From the NCBI GenBank assembly GCA_000151295.1, contig GG745333.1, positions 352,469 through 416,468 on the forward strand: a stretch of DNA of 64,000 nucleotides, written 5' to 3'. The position numbers and the translations under genes were made by a program. The notes beneath the pieces are model-generated. The model saw only the letters and a program-made list of their open reading frames with translations. It searched no databases and had not been told where the DNA came from. Source of the DNA: Allomyces macrogynus ATCC 38327 (taxonomy: Eukaryota > Blastocladiomycota > Blastocladiomycetes > Blastocladiales > Blastocladiaceae). Of the stretch, positions 9,689 through 18,714 are shown one piece after another (the stretch's first letter is position 1; every line of letters begins with the position of its first letter).

Positions 9689-11401
9689 ATGATGTGCACC
9701 ATGCGCTTGGTCGTGGGCCAGTCCCGCCTCGAGGTCCTGCCCGAAGTGCCGCGCGACCTGGTTCTGCGCAGTCTCGCGCGCATCCATCGACTGTCGCTCA
9801 TCGTCCTCGCGCGCGCGTCGCCCATACTTTATGCTCCAGCCATGATCACTACGATACGCACCGCGGGCGCGCCATGGGTCCCACTCCCTCGCTCTGGCGC
9901 GGCGGCGCTCGTCTTGCCGGCTCAACACTGTCCTGCCAAATGCGTGCCTGATTGGCTCGACCTCCTCTGCAACGACGCGCCGCAAACTATTGGCCGCCTC
10001 GCGTATCGACTTTCGGAGACGCACCATGGCCTGCCGAAGGTGTATCTTATTGTTCATGCTGCTCTCTCCACCCCAAATGGGTCGTGCTGCTTGACTCGCG
10101 ACGCGCACGCTGGGCTTGTCGCTGATCGCCTGCAGCTCCTGGGACCCATTCCATACCATCAACTGTCGTCGTTGCACCTCAACTATGATACGATAGGACT
10201 GGCCGAATCCGTTCTCGCTCATGCGCGACATGTCTTTTTGACCTTGACCGACGCTGACTCAGCGCACACCATGCTCGGCTCAATTGAATCCATTGGCGGA
10301 GTACCGCCTATTGTCGCTGACTTGACCGTCCATCTCGAATGTGTCAAGGCTTTACTTCGCGTCGAGCATGCCGCGGCCATGTCCTTCACGGAGCGACTGG
10401 CACGCATCCTCTCTGCCTCGTGGGTGCGACACTTGCACTTTGATTTTGACGACGACGCGCTCAACTGCCTCTCGGATCCCATGGACCCGGTCCAGGGAGA
10501 AGAATCGGTGCCCACCCTGCTGCATGCGACGCATCTTCTCTTGACGCGCGGTCTGCCCGCGCACGGCACCTTGACCTCGCTCACGCTCCGCGGTCTCGAC
10601 ATGGACTCGCTGCCGCACCCTGTGCAGGCCCAGGCGTACCCAGCCCCAATTCCTGCTCCCAACCCGGTCCCTCACCCTGTGCCGCACCAAGTCCCACACA
10701 ATCCCGTCCCGCACAGTGGCTTCGTTGAGCTTCCGAATATGACCCCACCCGCATGGCCTGCGACGTTGCACCACTTTGAGCTCGACCTCGGTTGCGTCGC
10801 CGCGACCCTCCTGTCCCCCATTCTCCCGTCCCTCTCGCGACACGCCACCGCACTCGCGTCGCTTTCCCTCGGAACCATGGACCTGCGCACGACCGCGCCC
10901 GCCATCATCGCGTCCCTTTCCCCCTCTCTGCGCGTGTTCCGCTTACACACAACCCCGTGTCCCGGGTCATTCGCGTCGATCCACGCGCTCGTCGGTGCGC
11001 TCGTGCAAAACTGCCTGCACCTGCACACGCTCGAGCTCGCATTCGGGTATGCGCCGCACCACGCCGACGCCGAACTGCAGGCGTTTGCCCGCGACACAGT
11101 TCCGCTGCTGTGCGGTCTGCGAGAACTATGGAGCGTGGCCATGCGGTGCTCGGTCCTGCATGCCTACGAGGCGTGCCGCGCTGTTTTGAATGCGCTTGCA
11201 TCGGCGGTGCCGGACTTGCGCACATTGGATTTGGCGGGACACGCGATGTTGGATGCTGGCGCGGTCGACGCGCTCGAGCCCGTGCTCAAGCGGACGAGGC
11301 TTAAGCGACTGGATGTAAGGTGGACGAAGATGGACGAGGCCGTGCGCGAGACACTGGTGAAGATGAAGCCGGGACTTCAAGTGCTTGTGGAGCCCGTCTA
11401 G
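9689..11401 (+). CDS. F-box-like / leucine-rich-repeat protein with PVPH repeats
   Basis: A single-exon frame of 570 residues. Residues 17-45 (LPEVPRDLVLRSLARIHRL) resemble an F-box, the adaptor surface of SCF ubiquitin ligases. From about 150 onward there are irregular leucine-rich repeats such as LSSLHLNYD, LTSLTLRGLDMDSLP, LASLSLGTMDL, LHTLELAFG, LRTLDLAGHAMLDAG and LKRLDVRWTKMD. The solenoid is interrupted at about 311-342 by a Pro/His-rich insert of PVPH units. I infer a substrate-binding F-box/LRR protein; the F-box match is weak and no SKP1 contact can be shown. The alternative start at MRLVVG lies four codons downstream. The region after the stop holds a degenerate duplicate of the last repeat. 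Confidence 0.6.
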   Translation: MMCTMRLVVGQSRLEVLPEVPRDLVLRSLARIHRLSLIVLARASPILYAPAMITTIRTAGAPWVPLPRSGAAALVLPAQHCPAKCVPDWLDLLCNDAPQTIGRLAYRLSETHHGLPKVYLIVHAALSTPNGSCCLTRDAHAGLVADRLQLLGPIPYHQLSSLHLNYDTIGLAESVLAHARHVFLTLTDADSAHTMLGSIESIGGVPPIVADLTVHLECVKALLRVEHAAAMSFTERLARILSASWVRHLHFDFDDDALNCLSDPMDPVQGEESVPTLLHATHLLLTRGLPAHGTLTSLTLRGLDMDSLPHPVQAQAYPAPIPAPNPVPHPVPHQVPHNPVPHSGFVELPNMTPPAWPATLHHFELDLGCVAATLLSPILPSLSRHATALASLSLGTMDLRTTAPAIIASLSPSLRVFRLHTTPCPGSFASIHALVGALVQNCLHLHTLELAFGYAPHHADAELQAFARDTVPLLCGLRELWSVAMRCSVLHAYEACRAVLNALASAVPDLRTLDLAGHAMLDAGAVDALEPVLKRTRLKRLDVRWTKMDEAVRETLVKMKPGLQVLVEPV

Positions 11402-11509
11402 CGGCTGGTGCGTGAGGAAGGCTGGGTGAGCCGAGAGGTGGTGGGGGCCGTGTGCGGGATGCTGATTGGGATGAAGATGGGGCTCGAGGTGCTCTTGGAA
11501 AGCTTGTGA
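11335..11509. repeat. Degenerate tandem duplication of the LRR gene end
   Basis: The last ~60 bp of the LRR gene (encoding VKMKPGLQVLVEP) recur about 105 bp further on, past the stop, as sequence that would read IGMKMGLEVLLESL then stop. The copy lies outside the annotated frame and looks like a remnant of one more leucine-rich repeat. Confidence 0.6.
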
Positions 11510-11760
11510 TACCGATGTGTGGCCAGGAGCGCGCGACGCGACGCGCAAAGACATGCAAGAGTTGACAAATGAAACCGTTCTATTGTATTCATCCCATTTC
11601 ACCCACTGGCTCGGCAACGGACGACGAACAGCAGCATGCCGGTCCGGTCAGAGCGACACGAATCGGGTACAATTCTATGCAATGGAACCGCGTTTCGGTG
11701 GCGCTGCTCTGGCGATGGTACAAACATTATCCGCTGCGCGCACGTTCGACTCGTCACCAC
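11402..11760. other. intergenic between convergent genes
   Basis: About 360 bp between the LRR gene and the Cys-rich gene. The first 110 bp is the degenerate LRR duplicate described separately; the remainder shows nothing. Confidence 0.45.
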
Positions 11761-12105
11761 TCACTCCGTCGCCGCGTTATCGTCGTCGTCCGACTCGGCA
11801 CAGCAACACACGAGTGCGGCCGCAAGACACCCCCAGAAATTACAAAACAGGTCGCAGAGCGTGATGGCAATCAAGCACTTGCAGCAGCACATGCAGCACC
11901 CGTCGCGGTGGTGGCTGCTGCGGTCGCTGCTCGAATCGGAAAAGTTGTCGGCGGCTGGTGCGGGGCCTGCCGTGCCGTAGTTGGGCGGCGGCATGTCGAT
12001 GACCGTTTGCGATGCAACGTTCGGGTACGAAATGGCCTTTTCGCTGACGCCGGGCGGCGGCGGGGTCGTCGTCCGAGTCGTCGTGGATTGCGGATCAGCA
12101 GACAT
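11761..12105 (-). CDS. Small proline-rich, cysteine-rich membrane-associated protein
   Basis: 114 residues if read from MSADPQ (an in-frame ATG lies eight codons upstream at 12129). The N-terminal half is Thr/Pro-rich and disordered, with TTTPPPPG and MPPPNYG; the C-terminal half is a Cys-rich hydrophobic segment, DGCCMCCCKCL, followed by LCNFWGCLAAALVCCCAE and an acidic end. This layout resembles eukaryotic cysteine-rich transmembrane (CYSTM-like) or palmitoylated membrane-surface proteins. The resemblance is architectural only. Divergent from IFI-like B at 12555. Confidence 0.5.
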   Translation of the reverse strand: MSADPQSTTTRTTTPPPPGVSEKAISYPNVASQTVIDMPPPNYGTAGPAPAADNFSDSSSDRSSHHRDGCCMCCCKCLIAITLCDLFCNFWGCLAAALVCCCAESDDDDNAATE

Positions 12106-12554
12106 GGTGGCGAAGACGAGGCGAGGCAATCAACTTGGGCGGGGAACGAGGATGCAGTGCACCGGCGGGTGTGCCGGTCCGATGCGGTAAGCTGGGCACG
12201 GTGCGGGGTGACAAGGGGCTGCTCGTCGAGAACCTGGCCAGGAGGATACGAAGGACAAATGTGAAATGATTTGTGCGGCGGCCGGGAATTTGAAGCGTTG
12301 TGGCCGACAACGGTTTGTCCGCCGCAGGTTGGCAACACCGAAGTTGCACGTCAGAGTTGAACGTTGCGCCACATGCAAGTCGGAAGAACATGGCGTCCAC
12401 GTCATGCGCTCCAGCTGTTCGTGCGACGGACGTCTGTCTGCCAAGGAAATAACGAGGTCTACAGCAGCCTCATGGCCACTTCCACGTCGTCGTCAACATA
12501 GCTGACCGACCCTCTCTCACTGTCCTCCACCCCAAATCTCCAACTTGCTGCAAG
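12106..12554. promoter_or_regulatory. Divergent intergenic region (Cys-rich protein / IFI-like B)
   Basis: About 450 bp between divergent starts. Presumed promoters for both; no motif singled out. Confidence 0.35.
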
Positions 12555-13328
12555 ATGAGCGGATGGAGTTCTTTTTGGGCCTCGGCCGGCGAGCAGATTG
12601 CGCGCGCCGCGCAAGAAGCCAAGACGCACGTCCTCGACCCGGCCAGCGAGCACATCGCGCGCGCTGTGCAAGATCCCGCAGCCGCAAGCGAGTGGATCGC
12701 CAAAGTCTCGAGTGACACCAAGCAGTACGTGCTCGACCCGGCTGGCGAGCAGATCGCGCGCGTCGTTCAGGACCCTGAGACTTATGCGTCCGCGTGCGCG
12801 TGGGTCGCCAAAGTCGCTGAAGATACCAAGACGCACGTCATTGACCCGGCCATGCCACACCTCACCAAGGCCGCTAACGACGCCAAGGTCTATGTCGTCG
12901 ATCCCGCAGCCGAGCACCTCACGCGTGTCGCGCAGGACCCCAAGTGTTACATTTACGACCCGGCCGCGCACCATCTCGGCAATGCTGCGGTGCAAACGGC
13001 CGCCATTTTTCAAGACCCGGCCACCCGGCCATACGCGATTGCCGGTGCGGCTGTCGCGGGCGCCGTTGTGGCGCCCCTGATTGTTAGCGCGGTCGCTCCG
13101 ACCGTTGCTGGCGCGCTCGGGTTTCAGGCTGAGGGGATTGCCGCGAACTCGGCCGCGGCTGGGATGATGAGCTCCATGGGCGGTGCTGCAACCAAGGCCG
13201 GCTCGCTCGTTGCGACGATGCAATCGATTGGCGCGACGGGGGCTGTGTCTTTGCCACCCACTGTCGCGGCTGTGGCGGCTTTGGTGAGCACGTCGGTCGC
13301 GGGTGCTGCAGCGAAAAGAGCATACTGA
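12555..13328 (+). CDS. IFI6/IFI27-like protein B with amphipathic DPA repeats
   Basis: 257 residues, no intron. Residues 1 to ~155 hold about six amphipathic repeats, each ending DPA or QDPA, with cores such as SEHIARAVQDP, GEQIARVVQDP, AEHLTRVAQDP. Residues ~160-255 are the IFI6/27 core: VAGAVVAPLIVSAVAPTVAG, then GFQAEGIAANSAAAGMMSSM, then AGSLVATMQSIGATG. The first part would bind lipid or self-associate as helices; the second would form membrane helices. The annotated end AAAKRAY is suspicious: one base short compared with paralog C, after which the shared tail (ILTVEAAAAAE.DWVEK, stop at 13373-13375) continues in another frame. Function unknown; animal relatives are interferon-induced organelle membrane proteins linked to apoptosis. 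Confidence 0.75.
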   Translation: MSGWSSFWASAGEQIARAAQEAKTHVLDPASEHIARAVQDPAAASEWIAKVSSDTKQYVLDPAGEQIARVVQDPETYASACAWVAKVAEDTKTHVIDPAMPHLTKAANDAKVYVVDPAAEHLTRVAQDPKCYIYDPAAHHLGNAAVQTAAIFQDPATRPYAIAGAAVAGAVVAPLIVSAVAPTVAGALGFQAEGIAANSAAAGMMSSMGGAATKAGSLVATMQSIGATGAVSLPPTVAAVAALVSTSVAGAAAKRAY

Positions 13329-13640
13329 CGGTTGAGGCAGCGGCTGCGGCAGAGAGCGACTGGGTGGAGAAGTGAAGTTGAAGCGCCAGCATTTTGCTGT
13401 GACGGGTGGGCAAGTTTGTGCGCTTGCAGGACATGCGCCGGGAAATATATGAACGGTGATCGAATCATAAGCTCTACAAGCAGGCTGTCCGGGTAATGTC
13501 CGCATCGTGCCCGTCAGCGGGCAGGCCAACCAAACAACACAGGCTGCTTGCCCCTGCGTCTTGACAGATCTCGGTGCTGATCAAAACGCGACCCTCCCTC
13601 ACCTTGCCTACCACTCCCCCCTCCTCAACCTGCAGCAAAA

Positions 13641-14420
13641 ATGAACGAATTGAACCTGTTTCCAGTCTCGGCCGGCGAGCCGCTCGCATGCGCCGCGCTC
13701 GACCTCCACAACTCAGCGCACGAGCAATTCGCGTGTAACGTGCAAAACACTGGCACCGTCGGCGAGTGGATCGTCACGGCGGACGCCGACACCAAGCAGC
13801 ACGTCGTGCAGGATCCTGAAAAGTACACGGCCACAAGCGCGTGGATCGCTCAAGTCGCGGACGACACGACGCATATTGTCGACTCGGCCATGCCGTGTGT
13901 TACCAAGGCCGCGGGCGACACCAAGAAATCCATTGCCAACCCTGCGACTGAGTTTCGAACGTACGACACGCGCGACTACAAGTCCTACATGTACGATTCG
14001 GCCACGCACCACCACGACTACGACAACGTGGCGGCGCACGCGACCGTGATTGCCCGGAAATCGACCTCCAAGATCTACGCGATCGCCACAGCGGCTGTCG
14101 TTGGTGCCGTCGTGGTGCCGTTGGTGATTGGCGCGGTCGCCCCCGTGGTCGCTGGTGCGCTCGGGTTCTCGGCCAAGGGGATTGTTGCGCACTCGGTCGC
14201 GGCTGGGATGATGAGCACCATGGGCGGCGCTGTGACCCAGGCCGGGTCTCTCGTCGCGACGATGCAGGCGATTGGTGCGACGGGGGCTGTAGCCTTCTCG
14301 CCCGCAGTGTCGGCTGTCGCCGCTGTGGTGGGCGCGTCAGTCGCGAGCGCAGCAGCGAAAGGGAGCGTTTTAGCGATCGACGCAGCGACTGCAGCAGGGC
14401 GTGACCGGGTGGAGAAATGA
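13641..14420 (+). CDS. IFI6/IFI27-like protein C, paralog of B
   Basis: 259 residues, no intron, 265 bp after the tail of B and clearly its sister. The N-terminal repeats are worn: SAGEPLACAALD, VQDPEKYTATSAWIAQVADD and DTKQHVV remain recognisable but most DPA endings are lost. The hydrophobic core is better kept: VVGAVVVPLVIGAVAPVVAG, GFSAKGIVAHSVAAGMMSTM, AGSLVATMQAIGATGAVAF. The C-terminus, KGSVLAIDAATAAGRDRVEK, is the intact version of the tail that is frame-slipped in B. The repeats changing faster than the membrane core suggests constraint on the core. Same family caveats as for B. Confidence 0.75.
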   Translation: MNELNLFPVSAGEPLACAALDLHNSAHEQFACNVQNTGTVGEWIVTADADTKQHVVQDPEKYTATSAWIAQVADDTTHIVDSAMPCVTKAAGDTKKSIANPATEFRTYDTRDYKSYMYDSATHHHDYDNVAAHATVIARKSTSKIYAIATAAVVGAVVVPLVIGAVAPVVAGALGFSAKGIVAHSVAAGMMSTMGGAVTQAGSLVATMQAIGATGAVAFSPAVSAVAAVVGASVASAAAKGSVLAIDAATAAGRDRVEK

Positions 14421-14761
14421 AGGAGAGCCACGGGTGGAATGTGATGATTTGAGCAAATTCGCACGTGCGGAAGGAACACGAGTCTTTTTCATTCAGCAGG
14501 CAAAATTCAAGCGTTAGAAGTTGAACCAGTTGCTGTCCAAGAATTGACCGACATTGGACACATCTGTTAGCGCACGTGCACTATCTCCCACCCTCTCCTC
14601 CGCCCGGCGCGACGCTCGCGACAACGAGGTCGACTCTTGAGCGTGGATAAATGCTGCCGCGACCCGCGGCTAGTTGCCTTCGCCACCAAGCTCAACCAAC
14701 ACCTACAACCACTCAATCCACCACTCCCTTCGTGACCACCACCAAGTCGAACCACCTCACC
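14421..14761. promoter_or_regulatory. Upstream region of IFI-like D
   Basis: About 340 bp. A TATA-like GGATAAAT lies near 14644-14651, roughly 110 bp before the preferred ATG at 14762; an in-frame earlier ATG at 14651 is judged less likely because MAFLL matches the start of paralog E (MALFL). Confidence 0.4.
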
Positions 14762-15778
14762 ATGGCCTTTCTTCTCGCAGCTCCTCTCGTTACATCGATT
14801 TTCTGCGCGTCAGCCGTTGCGCCAGGAGCGATTGTCGGGTCGGCAGTTGCCACAATGTTCGGAAGTACTGTGGCCTTTGGCACGACCAGCGCTGCAGCTA
14901 TTGTCGCTTCGGAAGCTGCGTTTGCGGTCGCGGGAACAGCAGCCGCAGGAGCTCTTGGGATTGGGGCCATCCTGGGCGCTGTACTCAACAACCAGGGCAC
15001 GAGGCGCGAGTCAATGGACGACAATACGGTGGTCGGGCTGGCGCACGATGGTAGGGCGCGCTCGTCAGCTCCAATGGATGCGACATTTGGCCAGTCAACC
15101 GAGACCAAGTCTACCGTGGCCAAGTCTACCACGACCAAGGACGTGGTGCACGAGTCGGCGTGCAGTTCTGTGCATGGCGTGTTGCCGGTGTGCGGCAAGT
15201 CGGTTTGCACGTCGGGTCACAATAATGCAGTTCTCTGCCCGTCTACCGCATCCAAGAATGTGGTGCCCGAGTCGGTGGGCAGCTCCTCGGACGACAACCT
15301 GGTGGTTGCGTGCATTGATGAGCCGCGCTCGTTGGAGAGAAAGAACACGGCGATCCACTCGAGGGCCAAGGATGCAGCGCTAGTGTTGGTGTGCAGCTCT
15401 ACCAACAACGTCATGGTCGCTACGCCGGTGCAAGACGAAAAGGCGTCCATGTCCATGCCCAAGGAATCGTTGGTCCAGCCTACAGCCAACGACACTGTAC
15501 TTGTGTTGACGCACAGCTCGATGCGCGGCTGCCTCGAGAACATGCCAGCGCACGACTCGGCACGCATTGTGCACATGCAGGACTCGGCGCCCAAGTCTCC
15601 GGCCAAGGGCGTGCCAGAGTTGGCACCCATGGCAGGGATGATTTCGGCGGATGGGCATATTCTCGCGATGGCGCAGAAGGGCGTGGTGCTCATTATGGAT
15701 GACGAGGATGAGGAAGATTACGCCGCCGACGTTTCACTCGCGTTCGCAGCTGCGAGGTGGACGCGACGTGGGTTGTGA
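14762..15778 (+). CDS. IFI6/27-related protein D with hydrophobic head and 39-residue repeats
   Basis: 338 residues from MAFLLAAPLV. Residues 1-80 are Gly/Ala-rich and hydrophobic (VAPGAIVGSAVATMFGS, GTAAAGALGIGAILGAVL), likely two membrane helices similar in style to the IFI core but without the full GF..GI signature. The rest is hydrophilic and Ser/Thr/Val-rich and can be cut into four or five units of about 39 residues, starting for example STTTKDVVHES, STASKNVVPES, SRAKDAALVLV and PTANDTVLVLT, each with SS about 13-15 residues in. It ends with an acidic MDDEDEEDY and a frame-shifted end. Just after the stop lies a remnant of the B/C-type tail. Position in the array and that remnant support family membership; the core itself is diverged. 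Confidence 0.58.
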   Translation: MAFLLAAPLVTSIFCASAVAPGAIVGSAVATMFGSTVAFGTTSAAAIVASEAAFAVAGTAAAGALGIGAILGAVLNNQGTRRESMDDNTVVGLAHDGRARSSAPMDATFGQSTETKSTVAKSTTTKDVVHESACSSVHGVLPVCGKSVCTSGHNNAVLCPSTASKNVVPESVGSSSDDNLVVACIDEPRSLERKNTAIHSRAKDAALVLVCSSTNNVMVATPVQDEKASMSMPKESLVQPTANDTVLVLTHSSMRGCLENMPAHDSARIVHMQDSAPKSPAKGVPELAPMAGMISADGHILAMAQKGVVLIMDDEDEEDYAADVSLAFAAARWTRRGL

Positions 15779-15853
15779 GCGCAGCGGCGAAAGGGGGGTG
15801 TTTTGGCTATTGAAGCGGCGGCCGGAGCAGGGAGCAACCGGGTGGAGAGTTGA
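15779..15853 (+). pseudogene. Remnant of IFI-like C-terminal tail after D
   Basis: Directly after the stop of D, the DNA matches the end of paralog C: GCGGCGAAAGG..., then a frame reading VLAIEAAAGAGSNRVES and stop, against VLAIDAATAAGRDRVEK in C. A run of six G interrupts the frame. D therefore descends from, or recombined with, a B/C-type gene. Confidence 0.65.
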
Positions 15854-16311
15854 GATTGGCAGTTCAAACGTTGATTGGTGGGATGGAAGATGCCGTGCGA
15901 TTGGTTGGCATCCATTTTGAGAAATACGAGTATCACTTAACCAACTTCGCTGGCATGAGTGGGTTTGGGAGGCGATCAGAGATCAACCGTGGAAAAATAA
16001 CCAGCGAGAGTTATCAGATTCACAGAACTGAAGGCAAACGAGGTTGATGGGAGTGAGCGTGGCCGACGTCCGAGATTTGTCCAGTTCGCGCGCAAGTGGT
16101 CCAGGTGAGTGCCAGGCGAGCCTGCACCAGTGGGAAAAGTCTTCCTCGCTCGCTCGAGCTATAAGTACTGTTGCCGCTCCTCGCTGTTGTCGGCAAAATA
16201 ATCTCTTTCGACCTCGATCCGCCGAGTTCACGACGACCAGCACCCTCACACCCGCGACGCCCGTCAACAAGACGGCCCAACACGACTCCTTCAAGGCTCC
16301 AAATCATCAGC
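15854..16311. promoter_or_regulatory. Upstream region of IFI-like E
   Basis: About 460 bp. A TATA-like TATAAGTA sits at about 16160, some 150 bp before the ATG at 16312. Nothing else is recognised. Confidence 0.4.
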
Positions 16312-16776
16312 ATGGCCCTTTTTCTCGGCGCGCTCGCTGGCGCGGTTAGCGCGCCAATTCTCGCGGCGGTCGCTGTCCCCGCTGCTGTTGCGACCATCGG
16401 CTTTGGCGCTGGCGGCATAGCTGCGGGCTCGACGGCCGCGTGGCTCATGAGTCTGAGTGGCGGCGCCACTGCGGCCGGTGGATTCGTCGCCACGATGCAA
16501 GCGATTGGCGCGACGATCATGGGCGCTGCGACAGCTGGTACCGCCGCTGCCGCGACTGCCGCGACGGCAACGACTATTGGCGTGGGCTCGGCCGCGGTGA
16601 TTGCTGCGGGCAGTGCCGCTGCGGGTGCCGCTATTGGCGCGGCGATCAGGGGCGCTGCGACAGCTGGTACCGCCGCTGCCACGACTGCCGCGACGGCAAC
16701 GACTTTTGACGTGGACTCGGACGCGGCGATTGCTGCGGGCAGTGCCGCTGCGGATGCGACGACCATGGAGTACTGA
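16312..16776 (+). CDS. IFI6/27-like protein E with duplicated Ala/Thr-rich segment
   Basis: 154 residues starting MALFLGALAG. Residues 1-65 give the family core in order: PILAAVAVPAAVATIGFGAG, GIAAGSTAAWLMSLSGG, GGFVATMQAIGAT. Residues ~70-150 are two copies of a 43-residue Ala/Gly/Thr-rich hydrophobic unit (GAATAGTAAA...IAAGSAAA) encoded by a 129-bp direct repeat. The frame stops at TACTGA (16774-16776), but in another frame the sequence carries straight on as an acidic tail (KGDSEKDGKNMEEDGKKEN... to a stop at 16896-16898), matching the charged tails of D and F in character. I infer that the ancestral protein had the tail and that a frame slip cut it off, or that the sequence has an indel. 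No signal peptide distinct from the first helix. Confidence 0.7.
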   Translation: MALFLGALAGAVSAPILAAVAVPAAVATIGFGAGGIAAGSTAAWLMSLSGGATAAGGFVATMQAIGATIMGAATAGTAAAATAATATTIGVGSAAVIAAGSAAAGAAIGAAIRGAATAGTAAATTAATATTFDVDSDAAIAAGSAAADATTMEY

Positions 16777-16779
16777 CCA
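16522..16779 (+). repeat. 129-bp tandem duplication inside IFI-like E
   Basis: GGCGCTGCGACAGCTGGTAC begins at 16522 and again at 16651. The two 129-bp copies differ at scattered positions (for example CGTGGGCTCGG against CGTGGACTCGG). The period is a multiple of three, so the protein frame is kept. Confidence 0.85.
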
Positions 16780-16898
16780 AGGGGGACAGCGAGAAGGACG
16801 GGAAGAACATGGAAGAGGATGGCAAGAAAGAGAACGAGGATGGCGAGAACAAGGACAATGACGAGGCGGGTGAACAGGATCCCACTGGCGATTCGTGA

Positions 16899-18714
16899 TA
16901 GTGCAACACGGGTGGCATGGAAGTGTTGCAAGTGCCGGCTTTCAGGACGAAGGAATGGCTGGCAATATCTGGCGTGCATTGCGCGTCAGTGTCTTTTTTT
17001 CGGCTTGGAAATGGATTTTTTTGTTGGATTGATTCTGTCCTGGAACCTTCAGCACAATCGCAGCAAAGTCAACGCAGTGTTGTTGGGTCGTTTGTCATTT
17101 TTCAGGGTAAAATCAATCCACAATGGCAAAGGAAGGAGAGGTCGCGGCATCGTTGCTCGCTCCTTCATAGCATCGTTGATGCATTTGGGCATCTACTTAA
17201 TGATTTTGTGATCGTGCGCGAGTGGAAGGAGTGCATGGGTGACGCACTGACGCGCTCTCGAACCACACGACCCACATTGGTGGTCGCCATTGGGATCCAT
17301 CAAGGACGCGGCCAGGCGACCTATCCGTCGCGTCGGATCGCGACGAAAGCGCCGTCCTTATTTGTATTCGTGGTTTTTTTTTGCTCTTCTTCTTTGTTTG
17401 TGATAAATACATGTCGGCCCCTCGTCCAAGCGTGGTCGGCAGCTTTGCTTCCAAAAAGCCCATGCCTTCGGCCCAGTCAATCGTAGGAACGTGCTGAGTC
17501 CTTGTTGTTTCTGTCCACTGCGTGCAGTCGGGCATGAGTGAAAATGACATTTCAAACATGGTGGTGAAACTTCTGATACTTTTGAAGCATTCGCAATTCA
17601 AACATCCTTCGTTGCAAAACGTCTGCTGGCAGAGTCATCAGCCCTGACATCTCTGAGTTCGTGCGCGACATTTACAGCATTATTCTTGCTGCACCTCAGT
17701 CCCGCCACTCTCTCTACCTGTGCTCCATATTCGCAAGTGAGTGCTTTGTTCATCTCAATCACTGTCACCGCTGATAAATCAATCCAAGCTCGCCCGTTTG
17801 CCACCTCGACGAAAACAGCCTGTTGACCGTTTGTGTTCATCGCGGACCGCTCTGGCAATAGACCCGGTAATGGACCCAACTTGCTCTGCAAGCATCATGA
17901 AGGTCCGAAGGATGTCTCAAGACCCTTTGGAATATTCAGTGATCAAAGTAACTGACAATCAAAAAAATTTGGGATTTGGATCACACAACAAAGCACGACA
18001 TTTTCATTCAGCACCTCATTCATGCAAAAGTTTCAATAACTCTTTTCTGCGGTGGCATAAACATCCGGCGCGTGCAAGGAGATATTTATCATTCATTGGT
18101 CGACCTGATGCGTTACCACATCTAGTTTGGCATGATTTGCGTGTAAGCGGGCAAGCAGGCCCTCTCGCGATTCGTTTTGCCGCCATAGCAGTATTGAAGT
18201 GATTTCTTCGACACAAATTGTCTTGATGCCTTGAGCACATTGTTGCGCCGATTTTCTCCTTGGTTTGTGGCAAGATTGTCTGTCTGTGCTTGGATTACGT
18301 CGCCTGTCGTCTGGCATCAACATGGGTGTCTGGACAGCCTGGTAAGCGGGAGCACTCCTGTTGAGCGATGCGACAGACAACCAAGGCTGACAGCAACCGC
18401 CAATGCTTGCTCGCTGTGCTGGTACTTCTAGAGGCAAATCCCGAGCTGCGGAACCAAACGGCGGCTTGGCAGACAAAAGATGGACATACGATTCCGCCTC
18501 ATTGTGGACAGGAGGGCGAGGCAAACGGCAAGCAAAGCATTCTCTCTCAGAAATCCTTGTCGCGGATGCAAAGGGTGAGGAGCATTGACTGTCGAAGAAC
18601 GACTGACTGCAACAGATTGACGGAATTGATTTCGCTCCCGCCCAGGGCTTCCTCGCAAACGAACGAGCACAAGAGTCAACGACCTCAAGACAACCCGATC
18701 CACTCCACGCCATC
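16899..18714. other. intergenic, no gene seen
   Basis: About 1.8 kb inside the IFI-like array, of lower GC. One minus-strand frame (17598-17891) contains a protein-like stretch, QQAVFVEVANGRAWIDLSAV, but no start context, splice logic or known domain. It may hold a lost array member; I see no family core. Confidence 0.4.
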
